A stretch of 64,000 nt of DNA from Angiostrongylus vasorum (taxonomy: Eukaryota > Nematoda > Chromadorea > Rhabditida > Metastrongylidae), in contig JADANN010000335.1 of NCBI GenBank assembly GCA_018806985.1, positions 1,116,001 through 1,180,000 on the forward strand, read 5' to 3'. A program made the translations under genes and the position numbers. The notes below the pieces were generated by a model, which was not told where the DNA came from, did no database searches, and saw only the letters and a list, made by a program, of their open reading frames with translations. Within the stretch, counting starts at the first letter, position 1. Every line of letters begins with the position of its first letter. Of the stretch, positions 25,801-40,800 are shown piece after piece.

Positions 25801-28800
25801 TTGATATCTGGTTACACAAAGAAACAATCGAAGACGAATGTAGCGAGGAACGAACGAATATTCGAACAAAATAATTTCTTGAACCTTTACTCTGCTAGCT
25901 GCTAAGGGATAAGTTTATGCGATCACCACAATTAAGTACAAGTTTGCCTTCTTTTTTATCCATTTGTTATACAAAGTTAATCGCTGAAAATCTTAACATT
26001 GCGGTAGATATCGTTGCTTATTGAACATTCAACCTGACAACTGGATATCCGTATTTGTAGTTTAGTTGATGAGTCAAAGTAATAAAGTGCTAAAATAAGT
26101 AACAAAGTAGTATGGAACAGAAAAAATCTAGTCTTTTTGTGTTTTCTGCGATTCGACCAATGTTCATCTTAAGGAGCGCATGTCCACCGTCGTTCACTGA
26201 GAAGTACTTGGCGATCACGCTCGTCGCCGTAATCGTACCAGTATCTGTCGTAATCTTAGCAGTCGCCTTCGGACTAAGGTTTTCATCGATTCTTCCAGTA
26301 TCGTGTAGAAAGCGTTTTTAAACCTTGTTTAGAAAAACAGCTACATAAATATAAATGTCCATCTTAACGCTCTATTGGGTAGTTACTTATTAGCGATATT
26401 ATCCTAGCTAACATCCATATTCTACTCATCCACATCCACGTAGAATCGATCCCCGCGCCCATGGCCCACCAAGCCTTCCATCCCTCCGGGATCGGCAAAG
26501 TGGTACCATGCTTGTCTGGAAGGATATCAGCACTGGGTCGATACATCCGTAGGCCACCACGAGTCATTGTAAAGGCCAGATGTGCATTCAATCACCTTCA
26601 AACGATGTTTAATGAAGTAGAATGCATGGCGCATCCCTCAGGGATTTATCAACGCCGAGAGCCTTTTGAGAGCTTTAACATCCACAAGTCACCTAAAAAT
26701 TATTAATGAGCTATGGAAAAGTAAAATATCCGATCTAAATTTTCACTGTATCTTTTTATCCTAAAGTAATTGCACTTCAAATTTAAAACTTCTCGCAATT
26801 TAGAAATCGACGACTAAAGGATGAGCGCCTCAATCAACTTTGGAGAGTTCCTTTCGATACTCTGCAGAAACTGGATAGCAAGGTACGAAAAACGTGGAAC
26901 TGATGAGCACTCATAAGACAATGCCATTTTCATCTATATCACTTTGTGTCGGTTCGGTTTTTTTTACACAAGTCGTCGATCGGCCAATCTACTTCCACCA
27001 AATCAATGATTGCCTTCCGAGAGGAGTGCTAGCCAAGCAGCAAGAAACTTTCCTACCATAAGAAACAGCCACTGGTGAAGACCTGGGAATGCCTTAATAC
27101 AAAGGATGCCAGAGAAAATCAGATGTGATTTAGTACCTTAACGTCAACAAAGGTATAGGACTGATATGACCGTGGCTACACCAAGACACAGACTCGATTG
27201 CTTCTATGGATGACGGTTCTACGACATGTAGGAATCAACAAATGTGAGCACTGTGTTTCGGAAGAATTTAGGTTCTTCCAATTCCATATTTTGTTTTGCG
27301 TCCACCACTAAAAGTAATGGAATCCCATCCCTCTGTAAAGTTTCTTGTTTAAAACCACGTCCTTTGATGGAACACCGCTAAATGAGCTCCTATTTATCGC
27401 TACTGGAATTCCACAGTTTTTTGTGCGAACAAGGTTTTCTTTGCTTTAAAATTCTAGAAATCTGTCTTGGAGAATAATCACGATCTAGCCAACCTAACTT
27501 ATCACTATTGGTGCGGGTTTTGAGGATTGGAGAGAGGCTTGCCGTTCATGTAAGTAAATTTCCTCCCAACGACTCCTGATATTAAATTACTACTGGCAGT
27601 GTTTCTGAATGGAAATGTTGAACTATCCCTCAGATTTGGTCAGCTGGCATGGACGAGCGCGTTGTACAGTTCGTTATCTTCTGATGACTAGGCTGGAAAA
27701 ACACGGAGCGAGGATATGTTTAACTTTGTAGACTGAAATTATAGCTCTGACCTAATAAGCTGCTGTTTAGCACAGTCACACCCTGTAATTTCATTCAAGC
27801 CTTTGTAATTAAAACTATCTGGTTTAATTGGCTTCGATACTCTTGTTTACTTGAAGACTACTCTTAGAAGTTTTCAAATAAAAAGGCGAAAATGTGCCTT
27901 CTATATTACCGTAAGCTTAGTAGTATGACGACAACACCTTTCCCGATTAAAGAGAATCATTTACAACTCGAATTTACAACAATGATCTCCAGAATTCAGA
28001 GCACAGCTGTGAGTTCGCGTTCGATACGGAGCACGACCACAAACAGTACTAAGTTGACAGTCGAGTCCAAAAAAGGTTTGTTTAACAATTCTCCAAAACT
28101 GCCGTCTTGTGTGTTTTGTTGCCATTTACCTAATAACGCTGCTCAGAAAGCTCTTCTATGATCTCACTGCGTTCTCATTGTTCTGCTCATATTTGTGGGA
28201 AAAAAAGAAACTTCGGCTCCCCCATATTTTTGGAAAGGACAACATTCATTCGTTTATCGTTATTGAAATTTCGAGTGTTGTTGATGAGTTCCAGGACACG
28301 AAACGCCACTTTTTTTACCAGCTCGGTGAGGATTCGGTAGTAGGACGTTTACACATTGTAAGGCCGGTACTGGGCGAAGCCGATCGCGCAATGCTAAGAA
28401 AGGTTAGAATAATAATATTTAACGCATTACGGATGAGAAAAATACTATACAAACCAGTCCGGACCAGTGTGGCTAGGCAGTCCGGACGCTACGAGTTACG
28501 TAATGAGTTATTTTCTTGCACATTCTCTTTTCGCTGCTAAAGAATTTCTGCTTGTTTTTTATACTAAGTGATTTACTCCTCCACAAATCTTGTTCTCGAC
28601 GTCATTTGCGATAGGCTAGGTACTACTCATCAAAATCTACGAAAAAAAATATTGCCTGGACAGACGCGGATACAGTCCAAGTAGAGAAATAAATTAGATG
28701 AAAAGGTAATTTAAGCTAAACTGATCCAATAATGTAACGTAAAGCGTAATAATATTGTTTATATTGTAACTATTTTTGGATAGAATAAAAATATTGCTTG

Positions 28801-31800
28801 GACGAGTCAGTTCTACTCCATGAGTTCCAAAATGATTCTCTGCGTACTAAACAGCCAGAACAACATTATAGTTGGATACTTGGACGGCCCATTCTACGGA
28901 GCTTTGCTGGTTAAGCCACCGTGGTTCCCTGGAGTGCCAAGGACAGCCTAGCCAAAGTCTGCCCCTAGGTCGTCACCACCACGGGCAGTCACTGCCCTTG
29001 TGGACCAGAGCGAGATTTGCCACCATGCGACTAGTTTGACGCAAGAACGATGGTAGATCCTAGCATTGATTTACTCTTAGCTAGGCTTCCTGATGGAAAG
29101 GCCGGACACCTTTAAGCTTAGGAAACCCCTACTGTATGGATAAATTCGCCCGCTGTACATAGCAACCCGACACCCAAGAACACCTTCCAGCCACGATGAG
29201 GCGGTAAACCGTTGCGAGGGGAATAACACATTGAACAAAGGAATTTGAAACTGCTTAAAAAATAGCCGATGTAAAAAGAAAATGACGCATAATAAATAAC
29301 TGTAAGACTCTTGTATAAAACCGTATAAATCATTGCTTAGGAAACTAGAAGACTTAGTAAACAAAAGTGATATAAATATTCTTCCTTTACTTACAAAACA
29401 AGGAAGAAAAAATTTGTGTGGTTTCGTTACATTGCTACTATTTTAAGAAAGCAATCGTGATGGAACAGCATCACAAATCTTATGAATTTTGACAAAAACT
29501 GTTCGGACATCTGCTGGCTAGAATATTTTGGCATTTTAAGTTTATTTAAGAAAACTTTTAAACATGAAATGAACTTAAAGTTTCGCAGATGAAGAGTACG
29601 GAACACGACAATCTGTGCAGTTTCATTGGATTATCGAAAGATGGTCCACACTGTCTATCAGTGTGGAAATACTGCTCCCGTGGATCTATAAAGGTCTGCT
29701 ATGGTGCCTTTTTTCTTCCTATTTTCAAGTATTTTGTAAAGGACACGGTATTCCACAGATCTGACCGACACCTAGGATATCCTTTACAGAGGATCTCATA
29801 TCGGTTAGTAGCGAGACAACGTAGCGCGTCGCTAGGTAGCGAGTAGGGGGTTAATAGCTGACCAAAAGCGGCCTTATGCTTCTTTGAGATGTAGATGGAT
29901 CCAGGGGATCGACTCTGTCGTTCTGCTGCGCTGATTTGGCACATACATTCCGTGTTTACGAGGACGTATTCATGCATGCTTTCGTGGACATGTTCTAGTT
30001 TATGCGGTTTCTATTCTGCCGGTCAATTCGGCCATAGGCTTGCACTTAAGTGACAGGGGAAGTATATGGGAGGGGGCTAAGAAGTCGTCTCCAACAAGGA
30101 AGCTTCTCATCTACTCTAGGACAGACTGGGAAGCTACCCGTGAGTAGAACATGCTCCACGTTCAGAGTTCAGCTCAGTGGGTATTTAACGCTAAACAATA
30201 GAATAAGTGGATATTATTTCACTGATAAGGGCCCTCGATACGGCAGCATTGGGTATGAGGAGTAAGGGGAGGCCGCTAAAATGTCATGGCTATTCTAAGG
30301 TGCTTAAATCTCGAAGGACTAAGGTGAAGATCTGTACTTTGTAACGCACGCTCACTACAATTTACACATGGACATCGATTCATTCGAACAACTAATAACT
30401 CAAATCGGACCTTTTACGATTGAAGTGTTTTGGATCAATACCGGCCATGACAATTTTCATCGTTTACGCCCCCGCCATCAAGCTATGATGCAGAAGAAGT
30501 TGAGGCGTCCTATATCAATTTGAAGAAGTTCTACCGAGAATAGCACACCTTATTTAAGGTTCTCATTGGCGATTTCAATGCTATCATAGGACTCTCCAGA
30601 AAATTCGTAGATCGTCATATCGAAATCTACGGTTTAGGATGGAAATAACAAACTGAGCGGCATTCTGAGTTTAACACGACGACCAAGGCCATTCATGGTA
30701 AATCGTAATTTCAGAAACCCTGTAATCAACGACTGACGTAGTAGTCCCCCATTGAAGAGTACCACAATGAAATGGACCATGTCATAGTAAATCGAGGGAT
30801 TTCGCAAACCGATGCTGCTGTTGTGCAAAAAATTCTACACAGGATCATAACAGCTTCTTTCGCGCAAGATTCCGTTCCTCGCGGAAGGGAGAAAAAAGCC
30901 GCCAAATTCAAAAAACAAAACCCCAAAACCACCACAAATTTGGATTTCTTCAGTTCATTAGTCGGCTGTTGCAAGGATGCTGTTTTTGATAAGATCAACG
31001 AGGAATATGATCGGCTTATTAAACATCTTCACCCTAGCGCTATGAAAGCTAACAGTACGGAAGTCACAAAAGGAAGTTTGTTTCTAGAAACAGGAGCTGA
31101 CATGCCAGGGGTGGAATCGGACGAACTACAGGCGACAATCAACTCACGTCCGAACTTTCAAAGCAATGAGGAGAGGCGATAAAAGAAGATCTTAAAGACA
31201 GAAGAGCAACAGTTATGGTCAGAAGTTGCTGAGGCTGAAGAACGCGTTCGGAAAAGCGCACCAAGATGATTGTACTTTAACGTTTAGATGGTACAGTTGC
31301 AGCTTTCGGAAAGGCAATGTATTCAAGATAATTACTGGGATCTCTTCAGTAGCCACGTCCCCCTATCCGTCATATGAAATAAAGGAGGGTGGATGTGTCG
31401 TTCCAATTTCGTCGGTGAAGATTCGAAAAATCCCAAGTCCGGATAAGATAAGGTATGGACACCTGAAGAGCCTCCGCAAGTCATTATAAAAACACTGGCT
31501 CGGCACTTCACAGGTTACCCGTCAGAATGCAAGCTTCCTTTTAATGGAAGAACAGCAAGACTGTATTGTTATCTAAGAAGAGGGAGCCCTACAATATCGG
31601 CAACTTATATTAGCTGGGCCAGTGGAATACATGTTTTTGTGTCGGTCATGGCACGGAATAATTACTAGCTCGAAGTGAAATACCGGACTTTACATGAGTT
31701 TCCCACGTGGGACTTCTTGACGTAGCCAGAGAGAACAATCTCGAGCTTGGATTATAGCTGTTTAGAGCAAAATTAACAATGCAATGTTAACAATCTGACA

Positions 31801-34800
31801 ATACGTAATTGAGCGAACGGGCACAAGCGAAACACTTGAGAGAAGCTGGGCGAAACACTGGGACACTCCTTGGATGACTAATAATACTCCTTATATTCCC
31901 TGTGCAGTGGGCGGAGTTTTGACAGAAGGAACTTGAGATAATGCTCGGAAGAAGTTTCTAAAATATTCCTGAGCAAGTACAATCTGATAGGACTGCTTGC
32001 ACAAAAGATTCGCGAAGACCGTACAATAGGTTATACAGAAATTATATGTGAAAGTGCGCAGCTGCTCGCATCTGGAAACTTCGTTTGAAAGTGACACAAG
32101 GGCTTATACAAAAGTTCATGTGAAAGAGATGAATTAGCTTGTACAAAGGCTTATACAGAAAGTGCATGTGGAAGCGGTACAAAGTCTTTTACAGAGTGTT
32201 TATGTGAAGGCTCTTCAAAACATGCAAGACAGGGATAAACGTTTCCAGCAGTTAGCTAATATGGGAGCTACACGATAATATAAAGAATAAAAACTATTTA
32301 GGGAATAGTTGAATTAGCGCCCAATCTGCTTGCATTATGTCGTCTACAAAATGTTCGCTCGAGTCAGCCTAAACAGGATTGACAGAACGCTGGATGAAGG
32401 ACAGTCACGAGAGCAAGCAGAGTTTATGAAAAGGATTCAGTATGATCAACCACATACACGCGACAACAATAATCAAAGCATTGCGATTGTACAAAAGACC
32501 TCTATATCTAGCCTTCGTCGACTCAAAAAAAGCTTTCGACTCTGTTAAGGCAGAAGCAGTCAAAGAAGCTCAGAAAAGCCAGAGAGTCTGAACTAAGGTA
32601 TATAACGAATATTCGTGAGTTGTATGAAAATTTAGCGACCGAAATATCGTCGTTCTATAACGATATTAACATTTATGTCAAAATAGGGGGTTAAGGAAAG
32701 TGATACCATCTCGCCAAAATTATTTACCACCACTCTCGAGACCGACATGTAAGCATTGGAATGGCGCAACATGAGAGTAAAAATCGATGGCCGGCAATTA
32801 CACCATCGTCACTTTGTTGACGACATGACGACACCGTTCTTATAATATCACGGATTAGCCAAGCGGAACAAATGCTAGCCGACTGCCTGCGGATAAATCT
32901 CACGAAGATGATGTACAAGAAGATGGGATTGTTTTCGTATGCTTCCTTCACATCCAACGGAATGAATATTTCGAAATGTTCCGACTACTTCTGTCTTGTT
33001 TGAGAAATCGACGTGGTGAACTTAGTACCAGAGTTGAGGATGAGGAAGCAAGCGGCTTAGTAAAGAGAACAAAGAACGCCCGACTCCGTGCCCACCTCTT
33101 CGACTCAACGGTACTTCCGCCTTAACGAATGCGCCAGAAACCTGGTCCCTACGTTGTTATGTAAGCAGGATGAAAGAATACTTAGTTTTATTGAATGCGC
33201 AGTCGAATGGACGATTCTAATAGTCTCCAGTGTCACGCAAGTGAAGGAGGTGATCTGAAGCTTAGACCTACGTCAAAGATCAATCGAAGATGCAGTTCTA
33301 CACAACAAATTGCGGATTATAAGGTGGGCAGAGCACGTAATGCCTATGAACGACAGCCAAAGGATAAGAGCCGTTCCGTTAGTGACTGGATTCCTCGTGA
33401 TGTCAGACACTGCAGGAAGCTGCCGATGTGTCAGAGTTCTCACGAAAACCCTGGAAAAAAAGATACGATGGTTACCGAGTTTCTAGAGCGAGCAAAACCC
33501 ACCTTGCTACTTTTGATGGCGACAGGGGAAATGGAAGGTTTACTGGGTCTCTCTTGAGCTACTCGACAATTAACGGGAGGAAAGTTGGTGCAGGTTATAT
33601 GGTACTGTATTGTTCACATTACTTGTACTCTCTCAGAAATGAAAACTTTTCAGGATGTTATCGAAAAAAGTCACATGGAAATGGATTGGTTTATTAAGTA
33701 TTCTCTCATACGTGATATTTGTGAGGTAAGATCTCCTAAAATTATAGAAACTAACATTAGTAATTTGCAACAGAATGTTGGAGTACTATACCCCCTCCAC
33801 TTTTCCTTCTACTCTATTTTTTTGTAAATTTTTTTATTTTGGCTTTTTTTCTCTGTATTATTGATAAAATTCTAGGCCATACATTTCCTTCATCACTCTC
33901 CATTTGGAGCCCATGGTTGGTTGAGTTCTAAAACCTGTTTAGTCGACGAGAGATGGAAGGTGACTATTATTCTGCAATTATCATGATCTTGCGCGAAAAA
34001 GGAAAAATGGCACGTGTGGGGTACTGGTCGGAGGCGCCTGCAACACACACGTGGAATCGATCTCCGCGCCCATGGCCCACCAAGCCTTTCCATGCCGTCG
34101 GGGTCAGCAAATTGGTACCAAACCTGTCTGGGAGGGTAGTAGCACTGGCTCTATACATCGGTAGGCCACCCTGAGTCGTTGTAAAGGCCAGATGTGCATT
34201 CAGTCACCTCAAACGATACTTAATGAAGTCGAATGCATGGCGCACTCCTCAGGGATTGATCAAGGCCAAGACCTTCATCCTTTGTCCTTTTATCGTGATC
34301 CCTAGCTGAGTTTCCTCCTGATTCAAAAATTAGTGTATTTTCCTATATCTGACCACGATTTTGAACCGTCTATGAGCGAATTAAAGCAAAAAAACGGTTT
34401 TTGAGGACTGATTGCCCCTGAAAGTCCACTTCATAACATAATCACTTTCATGGGTTTCACAGAAAATTCTGGACTTTTATAGGTGAAAGTCACTTTCTTC
34501 GGTTTAGACATTATCAAAAGGACAGAAGTTAGGGAGCAAACAGGTGCATCTTCGATTTTTTACCATTTCTTTGATTTTATGTTCATTTCACCTCTTAAGC
34601 CTAAGTGGTCACAAATCTCGCGACGGCATTATTTGTCCTTGTTTCAGACAATCTGTGGCTTGCTCCAGAACATATACGCGACCCACTTTTACCACCAACT
34701 AAAATGGGAGACATCTACAGGTTGATATTGTTTTTGAATTCAAAGTTGAATCTATTACTTCTAACCCACTCAGTCATCAAGTCACTTGAGCCAGTACCAT

Positions 34801-37800
34801 TCAAAGTTCTATTGGTTCTTATTGTAAGTAGAATCCACTGACTAGGTTTCCTTCGGGAAACCAAGAACATTGCAGTTTTGATCTCTTTCTCTTCTTTCAC
34901 TACTTTTGACGAGAAAGCGGCCTCATATGCACTGGTTTAGTGCAATTCAAACGTCGTCCACATCATTCGTCATGATTTACTTTCTACTGTTATTTGCTCC
35001 ACGGATCTCTCTCATAGAGTGATCTCATTCCGGTTTGTCGCGAGGCTACATGGTGTATCCCCATGTGGAGCACTAGATCAACAAGGTGGATTCCCTGTTT
35101 CTGCTGCGTCCAGTTGACCTTCTAGGTTTACGAGGACGTATTCATGCAAGCGTGCGTGGAAGTGTTCGCGTTTATGCAGATTGTATTCTACTAGTCAGTT
35201 CGGCCAAAAGCCCGCACTCAAGTCGTAAGAAGATATATGGAAAGTGGTTAGAAGTCGCCCACAACAATTAAGTTTCCCGTTTACTTTGGGGGGAGGCTGG
35301 CAAGCTAGCAATCGGCATACCCAGTCCCACGTTCAGAGCTCAGCAATCTATACGTGGATATCAGCAAGTTAAACACTGTAAAAGCAATGGGCTTCATTTT
35401 CCTGACCCCGAAGAGCCCCCATTATAGCAGTGCTTGTTGAGGCGAGTACGGAAATGTTGGTGAAATCGCAAAGCCATTCTAGGCTGCTTAGATCGCAAAG
35501 GACTTAGTTGACGACCTGTACTTGCAAGGCTCGAACACTTGCACAGAGAACACTTGTACAGACTCCTCGATAGAAATTGATCATGTAGACAAGAAAGGTA
35601 AGGAACGGTACGACGTCATCGGACTGTCCGAATCGAAAAGACCCCACCCATTCAACGGCTTCCATAATACCAGAAAAAAAGCTGTTCCTCGGAACATGTG
35701 ACAGTAGACGAGTCGGTGGCGTCGCTGTTCTCGCCAGCACGTAGTTTGGTCATGAACATTGATTCATGCGAGCAACTAACAACATGAATCGGACGTCTAC
35801 GATTGAAGAGATATGGATCAATAGCAGCTTTGACAATCTTCATCGCTTACGTACCGATATCAAACTACGACGAAGACGAAGTGGAAGCGTTCTATGTGGA
35901 CTTAGAGAAGAGAGAAGACCATACATTCTCTAAGATCATCATTGGCGATTTTATCGCTATCACTGGACCCTCGAGAACATCCATAGAACGTCATATCGAA
36001 ACCTACGCTTTAGGATGGAACTAGCAAACTGAACGGAAGTCTGACTTTATCACGACGACCAAGGTCGTTCATAGTAGCCCGTATTTCCAGAAACTCTGCA
36101 CTCAGAGACTGAAGTAGGAGTCTCCAAATGATGTATCACAACGAAATAGACCACGCCATAGTAAACTGAGAGATTTCGCTAACCGATGCTGCTGTTATCC
36201 CAAAAATTTTACATAGGATCAGAGCATCGCTTCCTTCGTTCAAGATCTCGTTTTTTTGCAGAATGAAGAAAATCCGCTAAATTCATAAAGAAACTCCGGA
36301 AACCACGATAAACTGGGATCTATTCAGTTCATTAATCGGCTGTAGGGAAAATGCCGTTCTTGATAACATCGACGAAGGATACGATTGGCGAGCTGACACG
36401 GCAGCGTGGAATTGCACCAGATACACGCAAAAGCCAACTTACGTCCAAACATGGAAAACAGTGCAGACAGGCGATAAGAAAGATCTGAAAGAGAGAAGAG
36501 TAGCAGTAATGGTCGAAGTTGCGGAGGCTGGAAAAAGCCTTAAGGCACCAAGATGATTGCACTTTGACGTTTAGATGGTACAGTTGCAGTTTTAAGAAAG
36601 GCAATGGAAAAATTCTAACTTCTTATTTACTGCCTACTCTTTTTTAACGGCAGGGGAGTATATATTGCGAAATATAACTTTAATGATGCTGAGATGTTTG
36701 CAAAACTCCAGGGTGATTGCTGATGGCAAAAGACCAATAGAACTAGCTGAGAGACAGGCGAAACGAAGAACCCCAATGGTGTGGTGGTGAGCGCGCTACT
36801 CTCCGGAAAGGACAATAGCGCGTTCGTTCCCCCACCGTAGACACCTGCGGTCGGAGTTTTGCAAATATCTCAGCATCATTAAAGCAATGGAGAAAATTAT
36901 TCACGATAACTACTCGGATCTCATCAGCAGCCATGTCCCTTATCCGTCATGTGAAATAGAGGAGGGCTGGATGTGCCATACCAACGGCACATCCCTTCCG
37001 ATATCTCATATGCCATTTCGTCGGCGAGGAATTGGAAAAACACCAGGTTAGGGCAGGATAAGAATTGGACACCTGAAGAACCTCCGCAATATGAAATCAA
37101 TGGCTCGGCTCTCCACGCTTTACCTGTCAGAATTCAAGGTTTCCTTTTAACTGAAGAACAGCAAGACTGTGTTGTTGTTCAAGAATGGTAACATGCACGA
37201 TATCGGCAACTATCACCCAATCTGGTTGGTCTCTGACCCCGGATAAAGGACAGCCATGACAGCGAGCAGGGTCTCGAAGGGGATTCAGTACGGTTTATCA
37301 CATTTACACGATAACAAGACTCATTGAAGTATCGAGAGAATACAAGATACCGCTTTATCTCAAATTCATCGATTTGAAGAAAGCTTTTGACTCAGTCGAG
37401 GTAGAAGCAGTCAAGGAAGCTTGGAACAGCAAGAGCGTCTGAAACTGGGCATATAGAGATTCTTCGTGAGTTATATAAAAATTTCACCACCCAAATACCA
37501 TTGTTATATAACGATATTGACATTAACGTCAAAAAGAGAGGTTAAGCCAGGCGATACCAGCCAATATTATTTGCATCCGTCACCGAGAGCGTCGTGCGAA
37601 TAGTGAAATTGGAAAATATGGGGAGTGAAAATCGATGTTTGGCAATTACAGCATCTTCGTTTTGCTGATGACATCGTTCTTATAACAGCAAACATTAGCC
37701 AAGCGGAATGCTAGCCGACTGTGATAGCGCTTGTTGAAACTATTGGTCTGGGAGTAAATCTAACAAAAGCGGTGTTCGCGAGAAATGGATTCTGTCCGTG

Positions 37801-40800
37801 GGCTTATCCATATTCAACGTAACGAATATCTTCGTGCTCCAGATGTGTCTGCCTAGGTCGTGAAATCAGCATGATGAAAGACTTGGCCCGGGAGTTGGAC
37901 AGGAGGAAACGAGCGGCTTGAAGAGCTTTCAAGAGCATCATCGTTATAGTGAGAAGAACAAAGAACACGCGACTCGGTTTCCACCTTCTTGACTCCACGA
38001 TTCTTTGTGCCATAACGCAGGCGTCAGAAACCTGTTCGATGCGTAAGCAGGATGAAACATCACTCAGTGTTGTTGAAATGCGCTGTTGAAAGGACTATAC
38101 TTGGAACATCTCGTGTAACTTAAGTGACGGAAGGGATGGAACCTGCGATCTACGCAGTCGAAACTCAAAGACGCTGTTCTGTACAAATTGTCGATGATAA
38201 AGGGGGGCCGGATACGTAGTGCGTATTAACGAAAACCGATGGACATGGACCGTTAGTAACTGGATTCCTCGGAATATCAGGCGTACTATAGGAAGACCAC
38301 CGACTCTATGCTCAGTCTTCTTCACCAAAACCCTAGAAGAAAGTTATGGTGCTCAACGAGTACCTGTGGCATGGAGAATCCACTGGGCTACTCTTGAACG
38401 CGACAGGGCAAAACGATTTTTGGCTGGCGCCCGCCCCAGTCATTCGGCGAGGAATGGGACGACAGGCGATACAGGTGATATTATTTGTTACCCTAGCCCA
38501 ACATCATACGTATTACTCTTTGCGGATTCCAGCATTTTCTGCATTTGATTTATTTCCTCGAATCACCAATCTACTGAGGTTTTCGAGTTTTTTTCCCCTG
38601 TTGGTTCGGTTTCTTCTAGAAGATTTTCGTCTTCATGAATGTTCCCGAATCCTGGTCCAGTCGATTTTTTTCTGGACTACTGGATACCCGTGCTACGGTG
38701 TCCTTATTTGGATTCGAAAGAGAGTGCTTTGATTTCAAACAAGTCTGCGATTGATATCTCAAACCCGGAGGGACGAGAAACTGATGCAGGGTGAAACCGG
38801 GGTGGGTCGAACCAGTTTCTGGGTATCTGAGATCGTTCGTGTGGTGAACAAGACCACAACCATTGCTCTGCAGACATCGATGTTTATCATGATAGCTTAA
38901 GAAGCACTAGTTAGAAAACCGCGTTTTTGCGTTAAAAGTGAGTACACTCTCTCGTAATCTCTCAGAGAACATAGAAAGGCCGGTTGTCTAAGGATGAACT
39001 CATGAAGATTAGATACTGTTGTAGTAAGTGTTGATTACACCTTGTTACTTATTAGTCTGTGCATTCAAACTTGTCAAAAGTTGCATAATCTCCTAGGAAA
39101 CTCTCTTAGCAAATCAAAATACACATTTAGCTTCGCTATTGTCTGCTCGGAGATCATGACTAATAAGTCGGCATGGGACCTCCCAAATCAGGATTACGAT
39201 ATCGATGGTAACTTTGCATAAATTTATCATATGTTGCCATCAATGTCTTCATATTGTATATTTTATATCCACTTTGTAAAAACTTTTGTTAGTCATTTAA
39301 CGTACGTGATGTGGCATTGTTGATCAGTTGAACAAAAAAAATTGCAAGCTATGAGAAAAGAATTACCCTGAGTTAGAAACGAAACACGGACTGTCTAACA
39401 TTTTTTGCAAAAGGATTAGCAAAACAACCATAAATAAACAATAAAAGTATCGTGCGTAAATATTCAAAGCGAACAACAGTACGATGATATAGGTGGAGAA
39501 TTTGTTAATACTAAGTTTTCTTTCGCGGAGTAGGTTTCTATTAAAACTGACCAGTGACAGTTCCCAGGATCGACTTTCTATTAACCTCGGCATTGGAATA
39601 TGAATGCGTCGTTTTCTTGTTCAGCAATCGCGAGGTTGTTAAACAGCATACATTTACTTCCATAGAAAAACACAATACAATACAACAGTAGCTGACGTTT
39701 CGGCAGTATCGCCTTCTTCAGAGTCTGGAAGGGTGTACTGATATACAATTTACTAGGCCAAACGCTTCAATAACACTTACAAAAAGACGAATTACCATAG
39801 AGTTTTTCGTCTTTTTTTAAGTGTTATTGAACCGTTTGGCCTAGTAAATATGTATGTCAGTATACCCTTCCAGGCTCTGAAGAAGGCGATACTGCCGAAA
39901 CGTCAGCTACTGTTGTATTGTATTGTGTTTTTCTATGGAAGTAAATGTATGCTGTTTAACAACCTCGCGATTGCTGAACAAGAAAACGACTGACCAGTGA
40001 GTTACGAGAAGACGTATGATTTCACATCTGCAGTTGAATAAGAAGATTTCAGAATTAGTGTACAAGCTAAAGCGTGGTGGCCGGCTGGCAATCAGACCAC
40101 CATTGAATACGGAGGAAAACACGAATTCCAGCATGACAGCGCTGGTGAAGGACTGCTGGACCGAAGAACCCAACGAGCGTCCGACCTCTGACCAAGTGAA
40201 GTCGTTCATTAAGGGGTTGAATGACAAAAAGTACGTTTGGTTGACATGTTTCATCACGGATTTGTACTACTTTGCTAACATTTCCTGATTTAGGTGAAAT
40301 CTATAAATCTGCTAATTATGGGAGGAATAGGGGCGCATGTAACCCAATGGTTAAAAGTGTCCTGCAACGATCACAAAAGGTGATGGCTACTTTGATTTCG
40401 GGCCCCGGGCGCACCAAACCTTCCTTGGATCCTGAAAAGTGCTACCAGCTTGCGTGGAAAGATAAAACACTGCACTGCAAACGAACTTCCAGTAAACCTC
40501 TTTATATGATCAATGTACCTTCCTTCATTGATAAACTAACACGAGGTTCACAATGTTGACTTTTATTTACTGCCTTTACTAACTTTCACGGCTCGGTATT
40601 ATTTGTGAAACAACCACAATGATGCTGAGATATTTGCAAAACTCCGGACCGCAGGTGTCTACGGTGGGGAACGAACGCGCTATTGTCCTTTCCGCCTCGA
40701 GTCGAATCCGCCGATTTGAGTTCCCCAGATCAATCCCGTTGACGGGGTGATTGCTGATGACAGTGATCGATAGAACTAGCTGAGAGGCAGGCGAAACAAA

